Shown here: positions 48,514 through 57,878 of the stretch, piece after piece | How the letters are laid out: every line of letters starts with the position of its first letter | How positions within the stretch are numbered: position 1 is the stretch's first letter | Origin: Cupriavidus phytohabitans | GTDB lineage: Bacteria > Pseudomonadota > Gammaproteobacteria > Burkholderiales > Burkholderiaceae | DNA length: 64,000 nucleotides | Direction of reading: 5' to 3' | NCBI RefSeq assembly: GCF_000426345.1 | Contig: NZ_AUFE01000002.1 | Span: forward strand, 1 to 64,000 | Made by a program: the position numbers and the translations under genes | The notes under the pieces: model-generated | What the model saw: the letters and a program-made list of their open reading frames with translations, nothing else | What the model was told of the DNA's origin: nothing | Databases searched by the model: none

Positions 48514-51500
48514 AAGCGGTACTCGATAAAGACGATGCCCTCGTCCCGCAGCGCCTGCCGCAAAGCCGCAGAAGGCGGGGCGTCGGTGAACATCCAGCGT
48601 GGATCATAGCCCGGGACGTTGTTGCGCAGCCAGACGTCGCGCTGGATCTGTTCGCGGATGCGGTCGGTGAGTTCGACCTGATTCGCAATCCCGCCGCGCT
48701 GTCCGGGCACGCCGATCCAGCGCGTGTATGACTTGGCTTCGCCCGCCAGCACGCCGCCGCCGGCCTGCGGCACGGGCACATCCACGTAGCGCCCGCCAGT
48801 ATTTGGCACCGGGAAATGCTGTTGCCCGGGCGCGCCGTACAGCTGCTGCAGGTGCGTCTCACGCTCTTGCCACAGCATGGGCTGGCGCATGCGGCTGATC
48901 TCGTCCCAGGTGTAGGTGGTGGCATTGCCCGGCCCGAGCATCAAGGGCTCGCGTGGCGGCGGCGTGATCAGCACGCGGCCGGCCTGGCCGGTGCCGAGCG
49001 ACAGCGGGCCCGTGGTCGACAGGGGCGACGCCGGCGCAAACGGCACTAGCGCCTGCGGGCCGACCGGCACCAGGGCGGTGCTGGCGGCACCTGCTTCGCT
49101 GCCGGCGCCCAGCATCAGCGGGGCGTGGCCCGTGGCACCCGACGCCGGGGCGACCAGCGACTGCGTGCCCGCTGGTACCAGCGCGGTACTGGCCGCGCCG
49201 GTTTCGGTGCCCGCGCCCAGCAGCAGCGGCGCCGGGCCCGCTGCCCGCGACGGCACGGTCGCGGTGGCGGCGACCCGCATGCCGCCGCCTTCGAGCAGCT
49301 GGTACAGCGTCGCGGTTTCGCCGCGCACCATGATCACCAGGTCGGGGCGAGAGGCGACGGTCACGAACATGGCGCCGTCCTCGCCGATTGTGATGACGTA
49401 CTCGCCACGCTCGATGGTGCGGGCCGCGGTGGTGCCGCGGCCGGCCAGCGCGGTGGTGCCTTCCGCCAGCGGCGCTGCGCGCGGCAGGGCGGCGCTCATG
49501 CGGAAGGCCCCGCTGAAAATGCCCAGGTAGCCGGTGGCCACGCTGATGAAGCCGCCGAGCACCATCGCGTCGCCGGCCCGCTGCTGCTCGGGCGTGAAGA
49601 CGTCGTGCGCGCCGGTGGCCAGCGCGTAGGCGGAGCCGATGCGCATCGATTCCTGGCCCTTCTGCACGCCATAGACGCCAAGCGAGATTTCCAGCGCGGC
49701 GAAGAATGCGATGCCGGCGGCCGAGGTCGGCGGGAAGATGGCGAGCAGCAGCGCCAGTGCCGACAGGGCGGCCACGACGACTGACTCGACCTTCTCCCAG
49801 AACGCGTTGCGGTCCATCTCATCCTGGATGGCGGTGCGGACCTCCGGGTCGGCGAGCGGCAGCAGGCTCCGGATGACAGGGCCGAAATGCTCGTAGCCGA
49901 CCTCGTTTGCGCGGATCTTGCTGATCAGTTCGTCGTAGTTGCCGCGGCGCGTGGTGATGGCCGAGATAATCTGTTCGCGTATCTCCAGCGCGGTGCCGGT
50001 GCGCAGCGTGTCGAGCATGCCCTCCGGCAGCACCTTGTAGCCCTCCGGTCCCAGTGCCTGCATGATCGGCCCGACCCGGGCCAGCGCTTGCCGGGTCGCC
50101 GCGGGATCGGGAAACATCTGGTGCAGCTCGGCTTCGGCCGATCCCGCCGGCGGGCGGTACAGGCTGGGCCGCGCGCTGCCGCCGGCGATGGTCGGGGTCG
50201 CCGCGCCGGTGGCGGGCGCCGGCGCGAGGCCGTAGAGCGCGCCCAGGTCAGGCAGGAGGGACTGGCCGGCCGGCGTGTCGAAGCGCGACGGCGGACGGAT
50301 GCCCGCGCGCAGTTCGGTCGGGGTGGCCCAGCTGCCGAAGCTGAGCGCCTCGCGCTCGGTCCGCGAGGCGGAGATCTGCGTTTCCAGGTGGCAGCCGGTG
50401 CAGGCCCGGAACTCGCCGAACGCCTGCCTCGCGCGCAGCTCGCGCATCAGCGGGTCGCGCATTTCCTGCAGCTCGAAGTAGGGGCGCGACGCGCCGGATT
50501 GCGTCATCCCCATTGCCGCCAGGTCTTCGCTGGGAATGACTTCGTCCACCAGCTCCGACCACATGCCGAGATTGCGCTTGTTCGCCAGCAATCGGTGGAT
50601 GGCCGTGGTCTTCACCAGCTCCTTGAAGGACGACACGCGCTCGTCCAGCGAGCCGGTCAGGTTCAGCACGGTCGGGTTGGCCGGGTCGGGTGGCGCCACG
50701 CACATCTGCGGCGCGGCCGGGGCTTCGGCGCGGCAGACCTGGGGCTCGCCGGCGGATGGCGCCAGGCTCAGCGGGGAAGAGGCCTGGCTGGTGGATGAGG
50801 TGGACGAGGTGGATGAGGTTGACGCCGAGGAGGACTGCAGCGGATCCCGGCGCAGCGTCGGCGCGGATTGCGCGCGACGGCCGTCCTGCAGCACGTGCGC
50901 GAGTTCGTGCCCGAGCAGCCGCTTGCCATCGCTGGTGTGCGGCCGGTACTGGCCGGCGCCGAAGGCGATGTGCGAACCGAGGGCGAAGGCACGGGCGTCC
51001 AGTTGCGCCGCGCTGGCGGCAGCGTCGGCATTGTCGTGGATGCGGACGTCGGACAGGTCGGCCTGGTAGCGCGCCTCGAAGAAGCTGCGCTCGCTGTCGC
51101 CGAGATGCCTCGCATGGCCCAGCGACAGGTTGGAGGAACCGGCAGGCAAGCCATGGCCGCGCGGCTTGCGGCGCACGGTGCCGTGCGCCGCGGCCCGGCA
51201 ATGGGGGCACGGCGGCTGGCCGGCCGCGCAGGTGCAGCCGGCGGGCTTGCCGGCCAGCGCGGCATCGGCCATGCGGTCGGCTTCGGCTTCTTCGGGGTCG
51301 CCGGGTGCGCCCACCGTGTGCCTGGTGCGGATCTCGCCACGCGCGTAGAGGTCCTGCAGGGCCAAATTGCCAGGCTGCGCGGCGCCGGCAAGGCGGGTGC
51401 CGGCGGGGTCGGCGCCGCCGCGCTGCTGGCGTCCGGCACTGGCGGGCTTTCCGGCCCGGTCGCCCCGGTCGGTGCCGGCGGCGTTGGCGGTGCGGTCAGC

Positions 51501-51518
51501 GTGGGCTCGGGTCTGCAT
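48510..51518 (-). CDS. eCIS-core (DUF4157) protein with C-terminal nuclease-like toxin domain
   Basis: This is a 1002-aa likely payload of the injection system. ATG 51518 follows GGAGAACG. Residues 66-100 carry a pre-core segment with EEAEADRMADAAL; a small Cys motif (CTCAAGQPPCPHC) follows at 95-107. The eCIS-core domain runs about 131-215, with DLSDVRIHDN and HELAH at 204-208, like a metallopeptidase site. A long middle includes a hydrophobic stretch (about 590-630) and two copies of a 27-residue unit ending ALVP. The last 130 residues resemble a restriction-endonuclease-fold toxin: YVDVP, then GEAKSY (candidate D...ExK), and DPRWMFTDAPP. Toxicity is inferred. Confidence 0.8.
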   Translation of the reverse strand: MQTRAHADRTANAAGTDRGDRAGKPASAGRQQRGGADPAGTRLAGAAQPGNLALQDLYARGEIRTRHTVGAPGDPEEAEADRMADAALAGKPAGCTCAAGQPPCPHCRAAAHGTVRRKPRGHGLPAGSSNLSLGHARHLGDSERSFFEARYQADLSDVRIHDNADAAASAAQLDARAFALGSHIAFGAGQYRPHTSDGKRLLGHELAHVLQDGRRAQSAPTLRRDPLQSSSASTSSTSSTSSTSQASSPLSLAPSAGEPQVCRAEAPAAPQMCVAPPDPANPTVLNLTGSLDERVSSFKELVKTTAIHRLLANKRNLGMWSELVDEVIPSEDLAAMGMTQSGASRPYFELQEMRDPLMRELRARQAFGEFRACTGCHLETQISASRTEREALSFGSWATPTELRAGIRPPSRFDTPAGQSLLPDLGALYGLAPAPATGAATPTIAGGSARPSLYRPPAGSAEAELHQMFPDPAATRQALARVGPIMQALGPEGYKVLPEGMLDTLRTGTALEIREQIISAITTRRGNYDELISKIRANEVGYEHFGPVIRSLLPLADPEVRTAIQDEMDRNAFWEKVESVVVAALSALALLLAIFPPTSAAGIAFFAALEISLGVYGVQKGQESMRIGSAYALATGAHDVFTPEQQRAGDAMVLGGFISVATGYLGIFSGAFRMSAALPRAAPLAEGTTALAGRGTTAARTIERGEYVITIGEDGAMFVTVASRPDLVIMVRGETATLYQLLEGGGMRVAATATVPSRAAGPAPLLLGAGTETGAASTALVPAGTQSLVAPASGATGHAPLMLGAGSEAGAASTALVPVGPQALVPFAPASPLSTTGPLSLGTGQAGRVLITPPPREPLMLGPGNATTYTWDEISRMRQPMLWQERETHLQQLYGAPGQQHFPVPNTGGRYVDVPVPQAGGGVLAGEAKSYTRWIGVPGQRGGIANQVELTDRIREQIQRDVWLRNNVPGYDPRWMFTDAPPSAALRQALRDEGIVFIEYRF
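49051..49240. repeat. Internal direct repeat in the payload gene
   Basis: Two copies of an approximately 81-base unit (about 49051-49131 and 49159-49239) encode LLLGAGTETGAASTALVP-like and LMLGAGSEAGAASTALVP-like segments. It marks a low-complexity linker before the C-terminal toxin-like domain. Confidence 0.65.
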
Positions 51519-51534
51519 GGCGTTCTCCGGCGGC

Positions 51535-53646
51535 TCAGGCGCACCGGGTGGCGGAGCAGGTCAGGTGGAGTTCCACGCCCTGGTCCGTCACCTTGGGATC
51601 CAGGATCGTATCGAGGCTGGGCGGCGTAAAGCCATCTGGCTTGTCCTCGACCGATTTCACTTCCCAGCTGCCATCCTGCTTCTTCTGGTAGGTGACGTCG
51701 ACGTCCTGGATAAAGCCCAGCGGATCCAGCGGGTCCTTGTACTGCCAGCTCACCACCAGCGTTTCACCGGGACGCTTGGCGTTCGCCTTGCCGCGGACGT
51801 TGGCGCGCCACACGGGCATATTGACCGGCCCGACATCGCCGAAGCGCTCCATGAAGTCGCCGCGCAGGAAGCTGCCAAGTCTGACGTACCACGGCTGGTC
51901 GGCGTAGGCCAGCGGGCCCACCGGCGCGTAGCCCTTGGTTTCCAGGTCCCGCGCCATCTTCTTCTGCCGGCCAATGGTCTGCGCGGCGAACAGCGCGATG
52001 TTGAAGGTGCCCGCGCCCCAGCTGGCATAGGGGCCGGCCTTGCTCTGCGGCGGCGGCGTCTTGACCACCACCTCGACCTTGTTGCCCGCGCCGAAGGCGC
52101 CGTAGCTCTGCGCGTCGGTCGCCAGCCGGGCCAGCTGCGCCTGCTGCTGCGGCGTCGGCGCGACCTCCAGCTCGATATGGAGGATGCGGCGTTGCGGCGT
52201 GCCCTGGTGTTCGATGCGGAACCATTCGTTGCCGATCTTCTCGCTGCGCCCGGTGCCGGGCTCGAAGTTGGCGAGCTTTTCCAGCCCCTTGCTCAGTTCC
52301 TTGTACATCGTGTCGGGCTGCTGGTAGAAGTCCAGCGAGTTCTTCATCGTCTTGAGCTGGATCAGCCCGCCGCCCTCGATGCTGGCGCTCTGGCCGGAGA
52401 AGGGCAGGCCCTGCCGCCCGAGGCCGGTGATCGGCGTGGCGGTGCCGCCCTCGATGAAATCCACGCCGGGAAAGTTGCGCGGCAGCTTGACCGCGCCCGC
52501 ATAGTTGTTGACCAGCACCATGTCTTCCGCCGGCAGGCCGCGCAGGTTGCCCGCGTTCCAGTTGACCAGCGGGTTGCGCGGCGCGCCGCCGCCGGGGAAC
52601 AGCAGCGGCACCTGGTTGAGCAGGCTGGCCTGGGCGGGAAAGATCACGCGGTCTCCCCAGCCCGGCATCTTGCGGTCCGCGGCCTGGGTCAGCGCGTCGA
52701 GCTGTTCGGGGCCCAGCTGCGCGGTGCGTGCCGCGATGTCCGCGTCGTTGAAGCCGTTGAGCAGCAGGGCCGCGTCGTCCCAGTTGCCCTTGGCGACGGC
52801 GTTGTCATAGTCCTGCCGCAACTGGCGGATGCGGTCCTGCTCCATGTCGGCAAAGGCCATGCCCTCGATCGGATCGGTGACCCGCTTCGACCACCCGGGC
52901 ATGCCCCTGGCGGCGCCGTTGCGCAGCAGCTCGCGGTCCTTGCGCGAGAGCTCGCCCAGCAGCATGTCGATGTCTTTGTCACTGAAGCCGTTGAGCAGCA
53001 CGGCCGCTTCTTCCCAGCGGCCATAGCGCACGGCGGCGCGGAAGCGCGCGATCAGGTCGTCGCGGCTCGAGGTCCGGTCTTCGTCGCGCAGGATGCCGCC
53101 GTGCGCGGGGGCGGCGAGGGCAGGCGCGGTGCCCTCCGCCACCCGCGCGGCTTCCTGCTCCGGCGCGCTGCTGGCCGGGGCCACTTCGCCATGGCTGGGG
53201 AGGTCGCCGCCGCGGTGCTGGCCGACGTGGCTCAGCTCGTGCGTGAGCAGCCGGTTGCCAGCTGTCGAGCCCGGCGCGAACTGGAGCTCGCCGAAGGCAA
53301 CGTGGCGACCGGCCGTGAAAGCGCGGGCGCGCAAGGCCAGCGCCATGGCGGCAGCCTCGGGGCCGGTGTGCAGCAGGGCCTGCCTGGCCGGCTCGCGCAC
53401 CGCGGCGGGCAGGCGTTCGCGCTCGCGGGCATCCAGCCTGCGCGCGGGCAGGGCGGCGAGCCTGGCGAGCATGGCGGCGACATCGTGGCGGCCGGTCCCG
53501 GGCCCGGGCCGGTAGCGTTGGGCGGCCTGGTTGTCGAGCCGCGCCGGCGCGCCGCCGGCACCGGGCCGGTGGTGCTGCCGGCCGGGTCCTTGCGGCGGTT
53601 CGCCCGCGGGCCGTTGCCGCCAGGCATGGCGGGCATAGTGCGCCAT
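51535..53646 (-). CDS. Second eCIS-core (DUF4157) protein with tandem helical repeats
   Basis: This is a 703-aa likely payload. The core domain spans about residues 75-150 with HELSH at 136-140 (VGQHRGG follows). Two ~60-residue repeats come next (about 190-320), each with W-[DE]-[DE]-AA-x-LLNGF-x-D-x-DI and a late MPGW. The C-terminal half (about 330-703) starts NAGNLRGLPAEDMVLVNNYA and contains VDFIEGG then LIQLKTM, a spacing that could be a PD-(D/E)xK-type nuclease site with Gln in place of Glu; this is a weak guess. It ends in LHLTCSATRCA with two Cys. It lies 16 bases before the first payload gene in the same operon. Confidence 0.75.
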   Translation of the reverse strand: MAHYARHAWRQRPAGEPPQGPGRQHHRPGAGGAPARLDNQAAQRYRPGPGTGRHDVAAMLARLAALPARRLDARERERLPAAVREPARQALLHTGPEAAAMALALRARAFTAGRHVAFGELQFAPGSTAGNRLLTHELSHVGQHRGGDLPSHGEVAPASSAPEQEAARVAEGTAPALAAPAHGGILRDEDRTSSRDDLIARFRAAVRYGRWEEAAVLLNGFSDKDIDMLLGELSRKDRELLRNGAARGMPGWSKRVTDPIEGMAFADMEQDRIRQLRQDYDNAVAKGNWDDAALLLNGFNDADIAARTAQLGPEQLDALTQAADRKMPGWGDRVIFPAQASLLNQVPLLFPGGGAPRNPLVNWNAGNLRGLPAEDMVLVNNYAGAVKLPRNFPGVDFIEGGTATPITGLGRQGLPFSGQSASIEGGGLIQLKTMKNSLDFYQQPDTMYKELSKGLEKLANFEPGTGRSEKIGNEWFRIEHQGTPQRRILHIELEVAPTPQQQAQLARLATDAQSYGAFGAGNKVEVVVKTPPPQSKAGPYASWGAGTFNIALFAAQTIGRQKKMARDLETKGYAPVGPLAYADQPWYVRLGSFLRGDFMERFGDVGPVNMPVWRANVRGKANAKRPGETLVVSWQYKDPLDPLGFIQDVDVTYQKKQDGSWEVKSVEDKPDGFTPPSLDTILDPKVTDQGVELHLTCSATRCA

Positions 53647-53661
53647 GGCCGTCGCCGCGCC

Positions 53662-55809
53662 TCAGGCGCGCCCCCGCTCGATGGTGTCCTGGTAGGCGCG
53701 GAAGCGCGCCGCCGCGCCGGGATCGCCATGCTTGGTCTGGCGCCGCGACAGTGCCCGCATCAGTTGCGCCATGCCGACCGCGCTGCCTTCGCCCGCGGCG
53801 AGCAGCGCCGCTTCCAGCGCAATGGTCTGGATGTCGCCGCCGGTCAGCTCGAATTCCCCGGCGACGAACGTATAGTCGATGTCGCCCGTCAGCGGCACGC
53901 CCGGCGGGAACATGCCGCGCCACAACTGCTCGCGCAGCGCCGCATTGGGCCGCCCGAACTCGACCGTGTAGTGCATGCGCCGCGCAAAGGCCGGGTCAAG
54001 GTTCTTGGGCAGGTTGCTGGCCAGGATCACCACGCCGTCGTGCGTTTCCATGCGCTGCAGCAGGTATGCCACCTCGATATTGGCGTAGCGGTCGTGCGCG
54101 TCCTTGACCTCGGCGCGCTTGCCGAGCAGGGCATCGGCCTCGTCGAACAGCAGGATCGCGTCGGCGTCCCGCGCGGCGCTGAAGATGCGCTCCAGGTTCT
54201 TCTCGGTCTCGCCGATGTATTTCGACACCACGCTGGCCAGGTCGACGCGGAACAGGTCCAGGCCGGCGTGGTTGGCAAGCACCGACGCCGCCATGGTCTT
54301 GCCGGTGCCCGACGCGCCGGCGAACAGCACCATCAGCCCCGCGCTGCGGCCGGTACGGCCCTGCATGTTCCACTCGCGGAACACCTGTTCGCGGCACGCG
54401 ATGGCCGCGGCGATCTCGTGCAGCAGTTGCAGCGTGGTGGCGGGCAGCACCAGCTGCGGCCAGCGGTGCGGGCGCGTAGCCAGCTCCGCCACCTGCGCCA
54501 GTCCCTGCGCGGCGAGCTGGCGCGCGGCCCGGTCGAGGGCTTCGTCGGGGCCGATGGCGGGATCGGCGGCACGCAGCGCCCGCGCCGCGCGCGCGGCCTG
54601 CCGGATGCGCGTGCCCGACAGCGAGAAGCGGCCGGCAAGCATGCCCGCCATGGCCTGCGCGGCCGGCCCGCCATCGCCAGGCCCGGCGTCGTGCAGCGCA
54701 TCCGCCCAGTCCCGCGCGCGCTCGGCGCTGCTGGCGGCGCGCAGCGCGAAGCTGGTCAGTGGCAGGCGCGCCAGCGCGGGCGTGGGGTGCCAGCCGGGCG
54801 GCACCAGCCACAGCACGTCGACGCCGGTGTCGAGCGCATGCCGCAGCGCGCCGGCCAGGCGCTCGTCGGCGGCGGGGTCGCGGCCGGCGGCCTCGTGCAG
54901 CACCAGCGCGGCGCCGGCAAGCCGCGCGCACAGCAGCGCCGCCGTGCCGGATAGCAGGGCGGCGGGCGCCAGGTGCAGCGCGTGGCGCCCGCGGCATGCC
55001 AGCAGCTGGCGTGCCCAGCCGGCCTGGCGCCCGGCGTCGTCGCCGCGGCAGGCGATCAGCTCGGCCGAGGCATGCGACGTGTGCCGCGTGTGCGGCGCGG
55101 TACGGTCGCCGGCGGCCACGGTTTCCAGCCAGGGTTCGTCAGTGCCGGGGATTTCCTGGGCGGGAGGCGGGATGCCGAGCAGGAACCGCACCGCCGGCGG
55201 GGCCAGTGCCAGCCCCTGTCCCAGCGCGCTGCGCTGCTCCGCGCCGTCGGCCAGCACCAGGATGCCGGCGGCGGCCAGCGTGCCGATGCGGCCGCGCAGC
55301 GCGGCGGCGTCATGCGGGACCCCGTCGGCGCCGAGGAGCCGGCACACCATGTCGACGGTGGCGAATTTGCGCGTGATGTCGTTGTTCAGGTAGGCGTAGA
55401 GCGTCTCGTAGCGCAGGTCGAGTTCGGGCGCGAGCACGATGAACAGCAGCTCCAGATCCGCCGGTGCCAGCGCCAGCCGCTCGCCCAGCAGCGCCAGCGG
55501 CGAGCCCGCGTTGAAATGCTCGCGCCACTGCGCGGCCTGGCGCGTGAGCGCGCCGGCGGGATCGGCATCGGGCTGTCCGTCCTGCCCGGCCTGCTGGCGC
55601 AGCAGCGCATCGACCTGGCGGTCGGAGATATAGAGGCCGCGCAGTTCGTCGAGCGACAGTTCGTAGCGCGCGCGCAGGCGCAGGATTTCGCGCTCGACCA
55701 GGCAGTCCAGCCAGAGCCGTTCGTTGCCGAAGGGGTGTGCCTGCGGCCATGGCGCCGGCATCGGTGCCTGTGGGCCGCCGGCGATGAGCGGGTCGAGATC
55801 GCGGCGCAT
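53662..55809 (-). CDS. eCIS AAA+ ATPase (Afp15/Pvc15-like)
   Basis: This is a 715-aa ATPase. The N-terminal 450 residues form a helical, winged-helix-like region (SLDELRGLYISDRQVDALL, LALAPADLELLFIVLAPEL, DLRYETLYAYLNND). The C-terminal AAA+ domain has Walker A LFAGASGTGKTMAASVLA, sensor-linked FRVDLASVVSKYIGETEKNL, Walker B DAILLFDEADALLGKR and ILASNLPKNLDPAFARRM (arginine finger). Every extracellular contractile injection system carries such an ATPase, thought to help assemble the particle or load effectors. It follows the tape-measure-like gene by 4 bases and precedes the payload genes. Confidence 0.88.
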   Translation of the reverse strand: MRRDLDPLIAGGPQAPMPAPWPQAHPFGNERLWLDCLVEREILRLRARYELSLDELRGLYISDRQVDALLRQQAGQDGQPDADPAGALTRQAAQWREHFNAGSPLALLGERLALAPADLELLFIVLAPELDLRYETLYAYLNNDITRKFATVDMVCRLLGADGVPHDAAALRGRIGTLAAAGILVLADGAEQRSALGQGLALAPPAVRFLLGIPPPAQEIPGTDEPWLETVAAGDRTAPHTRHTSHASAELIACRGDDAGRQAGWARQLLACRGRHALHLAPAALLSGTAALLCARLAGAALVLHEAAGRDPAADERLAGALRHALDTGVDVLWLVPPGWHPTPALARLPLTSFALRAASSAERARDWADALHDAGPGDGGPAAQAMAGMLAGRFSLSGTRIRQAARAARALRAADPAIGPDEALDRAARQLAAQGLAQVAELATRPHRWPQLVLPATTLQLLHEIAAAIACREQVFREWNMQGRTGRSAGLMVLFAGASGTGKTMAASVLANHAGLDLFRVDLASVVSKYIGETEKNLERIFSAARDADAILLFDEADALLGKRAEVKDAHDRYANIEVAYLLQRMETHDGVVILASNLPKNLDPAFARRMHYTVEFGRPNAALREQLWRGMFPPGVPLTGDIDYTFVAGEFELTGGDIQTIALEAALLAAGEGSAVGMAQLMRALSRRQTKHGDPGAAARFRAYQDTIERGRA

Positions 55810-55813
55810 CGCC

Positions 55814-57607
55814 TCACTCCGTGCAGTGCAAGGCCAGTTGGCGCTGGCCTGGCCAGGTGAGCCGCAGCCGTGCCATGCCGTTCAGGCTCAGCAGCACATG
55901 CAGCGGCGGGCGGCGCAGCAGGAGGGTCCAGGCCGCGGCGGTGGAGTCTTCGCGCCGGGCTTCGCCGCGCGTGTCGAGCACGTTGTGGAACAGGTAGGGC
56001 AAGGTGCAGCAGGCCGCGCCCGGAATGCGGAAGGCAGTGCGCCGCAGCGCGGCCTGCGCCAGCGTGGCGAAGGTGTCCTGCCAGGCCGGCGGCAGCGCCG
56101 CCAGCACCGGGCTGGCGCGCAGCAGCGCAAGATCCTGGCGCAGCAGCCGCGTCAGGCGCAGCCGCATGGCGAAGGGCAGCGGGGCGGACTCGGCCAGGTC
56201 GCCCAGGTTGGCCGGTGGCGTCGCGGCATGCAGGCGGCAGGCGCTGCCGGGCTCGACCCATACCTCGATGCGGGTCGCGCCGGCCGGCAGCCGGAGTCGC
56301 GCGGCGCCGGTGAAGGCGCAGCGGCGCAACGTGGTGGCCAGCGCCAGGGCGGGCGCGCCGGGGTCCGCGGCGGCCAGCCAGTCGTGCAGCGCCGGCAACG
56401 CGACGCCCGGTGCCACCCGCAGGAAGGTGCGCCAGAACGGATCCCGCCACACCTGTTCGCCACGAGGGCCGGCAGCGATCGCCAGCGCCAGCAGCACGGC
56501 AAGGTCACGCGCGCTGCCGGCCCCGGCTGGCGGCGCGGGCAGTGCGCTGGCCCAGCCGCCGTCGCACGGGTCGCACGGGTTGTGCAGGTCGGACAGGTCG
56601 GACAGGTCGTGCAGGGCAGGCAGCAGCCACGCGAGGCCACCGAATGGCGCGTCAAGCTGCTCCGGCGCAGCCTCGGTTGTGGCTGGCACGCGGTCGTGCC
56701 GGAGCTGCCTCGCCTGCGCCGCCAGCGGCGCCATCGCTGCACGCACGGCCTGCGGCGTGGTGGCGAGCAGCAGCAGCCAGTCCGCATCTGTGGACAGGGC
56801 TGGCCCCTTGTCGGTCACACCGATCACGCCGCGCGTTGCCATCCGCGCCAGTTCGCCGGCGGCCATGTCGTCAGGCATCGACAGCAAGGCCGCCAGCCAG
56901 CAAACCGCGCCAATGCCGGCCGGTTGCGCCGCACCGCCGTGTGCGAGCAGCCACAGCGCCAGCAGCGGCGGGGGGACGCGGCCGGGCGAGGCCGCTCGCC
57001 ATGCGCCGGCAGCGGGGTCCAGGTGGCCTGCATCGGCGCCATGGCTCTCCTGCTCGTGCCAGCGGCACAGGATGCGCACCGCCTCGCGCTCGCCCAGCGC
57101 CGCCAGCAGCGTGGGCCAGCTTGCCCCGTCCAGCAGCGCCAGCGTGGCGCGCCCGGTGGCGGCGTCTTCGGTCAGCAGCGTGCGGATGGCCGCCGCTGCC
57201 GGCAGCATGCGCAGGCCGGCAAAGCGGTGGAAGAGCCAGCTGTCCCAGCCGTCGCCGCGCAGCAGCCGTTCGATGAAGCGCGCATGGTAGGCCGCGCGCG
57301 AGGGCATCTGCATGGCGTCGCCGGCGGGGTCCGCCACTGCGCGCGCAACGGCCAGCGCCAGCTGGCGCGACCAGTGGCGCACGATCTGCTCGCCGGGGCA
57401 CGCGGTGTCGATCTCGCAGTCGATCTCCAGCCGCGGCAACAGCACCACGGCATCGTCATCCAGGCCGAGGGCGTCGAGCTGGTCCGCCAGCGCCTGTGCC
57501 ACTTTCGGCGCCAGCCCGTCCAGCTGATGGCCGAGCGCGGCCGGCGCGGGGTGCGCGGCAGGCACCGTGTACGCGTTGTGCCAGTGGCGGATGCGCAGGT
57601 GGGCCAT
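55814..57607 (-). CDS. Probable contractile-injection-system tape-measure protein (Afp14-like)
   Basis: This is a 597-aa soluble helical protein. The N-terminal pattern of IRHWHNAYTV, a helical stretch and DAVVLLPRLEIDCEID matches the start of eCIS tape-measure proteins, which begin with a beta strand pair then LEIDL-type strand. The middle has FIERLLRGDGWDSWLFHRF followed by helices, and ends with CCTLPYLFHNVLDTRGEARR, as seen near the end of family members (xxLLxPFL..). The length is short for a tape measure, suggesting a short particle or a divergent role. A 9-bp coding repeat (DLSDLSDL) lies inside. Position directly before the AAA ATPase gene is the eCIS order. Confidence 0.6.
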   Translation of the reverse strand: MAHLRIRHWHNAYTVPAAHPAPAALGHQLDGLAPKVAQALADQLDALGLDDDAVVLLPRLEIDCEIDTACPGEQIVRHWSRQLALAVARAVADPAGDAMQMPSRAAYHARFIERLLRGDGWDSWLFHRFAGLRMLPAAAAIRTLLTEDAATGRATLALLDGASWPTLLAALGEREAVRILCRWHEQESHGADAGHLDPAAGAWRAASPGRVPPPLLALWLLAHGGAAQPAGIGAVCWLAALLSMPDDMAAGELARMATRGVIGVTDKGPALSTDADWLLLLATTPQAVRAAMAPLAAQARQLRHDRVPATTEAAPEQLDAPFGGLAWLLPALHDLSDLSDLHNPCDPCDGGWASALPAPPAGAGSARDLAVLLALAIAAGPRGEQVWRDPFWRTFLRVAPGVALPALHDWLAAADPGAPALALATTLRRCAFTGAARLRLPAGATRIEVWVEPGSACRLHAATPPANLGDLAESAPLPFAMRLRLTRLLRQDLALLRASPVLAALPPAWQDTFATLAQAALRRTAFRIPGAACCTLPYLFHNVLDTRGEARREDSTAAAWTLLLRRPPLHVLLSLNGMARLRLTWPGQRQLALHCTE

Positions 57608-57609
57608 GG

Positions 57610-57867
57610 CTATGCCTGCGTAGTGACAGCTGTGGCGGCCGCGGCAGCGGGCTGCGCGTCGACGGCCAGCAGCTCCTCCAGCACCTGCGCGGCACCGCCG
57701 ATGCGCAGCAACTGCTCGCGCAGCGTGGCGGCCCGCGCCTCGGCCTCGGCCAGCAGCCGCTGGCCCGCGCTGTATTCGCTGCGCAGCGTGGCCAGGCGCG
57801 CCTGCAGCAGGCTGCGTTCGATGGGCGCGGCGGATGCCGCGGGCGCATTGGCGGTGGCGTGGTCCAT
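57610..57867 (-). CDS. Small coiled-coil protein in the eCIS operon
   Basis: This is an 85-aa protein with start at 57867 (MDHATANAP) and a strong AAAGGAG ribosome site. Residues 16-70 (IERSLLQARLATLRSEYSAG and following) are predicted to form a coiled coil; both ends are Ala-rich. It starts 11 bases after the fibre-like gene stop and ends 2 bases before the tape-measure-like gene, so all are co-translated. A role as chaperone or minor structural part is possible; no family was recognised. Confidence 0.7.
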   Translation of the reverse strand: MDHATANAPAASAAPIERSLLQARLATLRSEYSAGQRLLAEAEARAATLREQLLRIGGAAQVLEELLAVDAQPAAAAATAVTTQA

Positions 57868-57878
57868 GGCGGCTCCTT

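Noticed and set aside
51367-54954. A 1195-codon + strand open frame opposite the eCIS genes
   Set aside because: High-GC antisense frames stay open by chance. The minus-strand frames here have recognised domains, ribosome sites and tight operon spacing; this frame has none.
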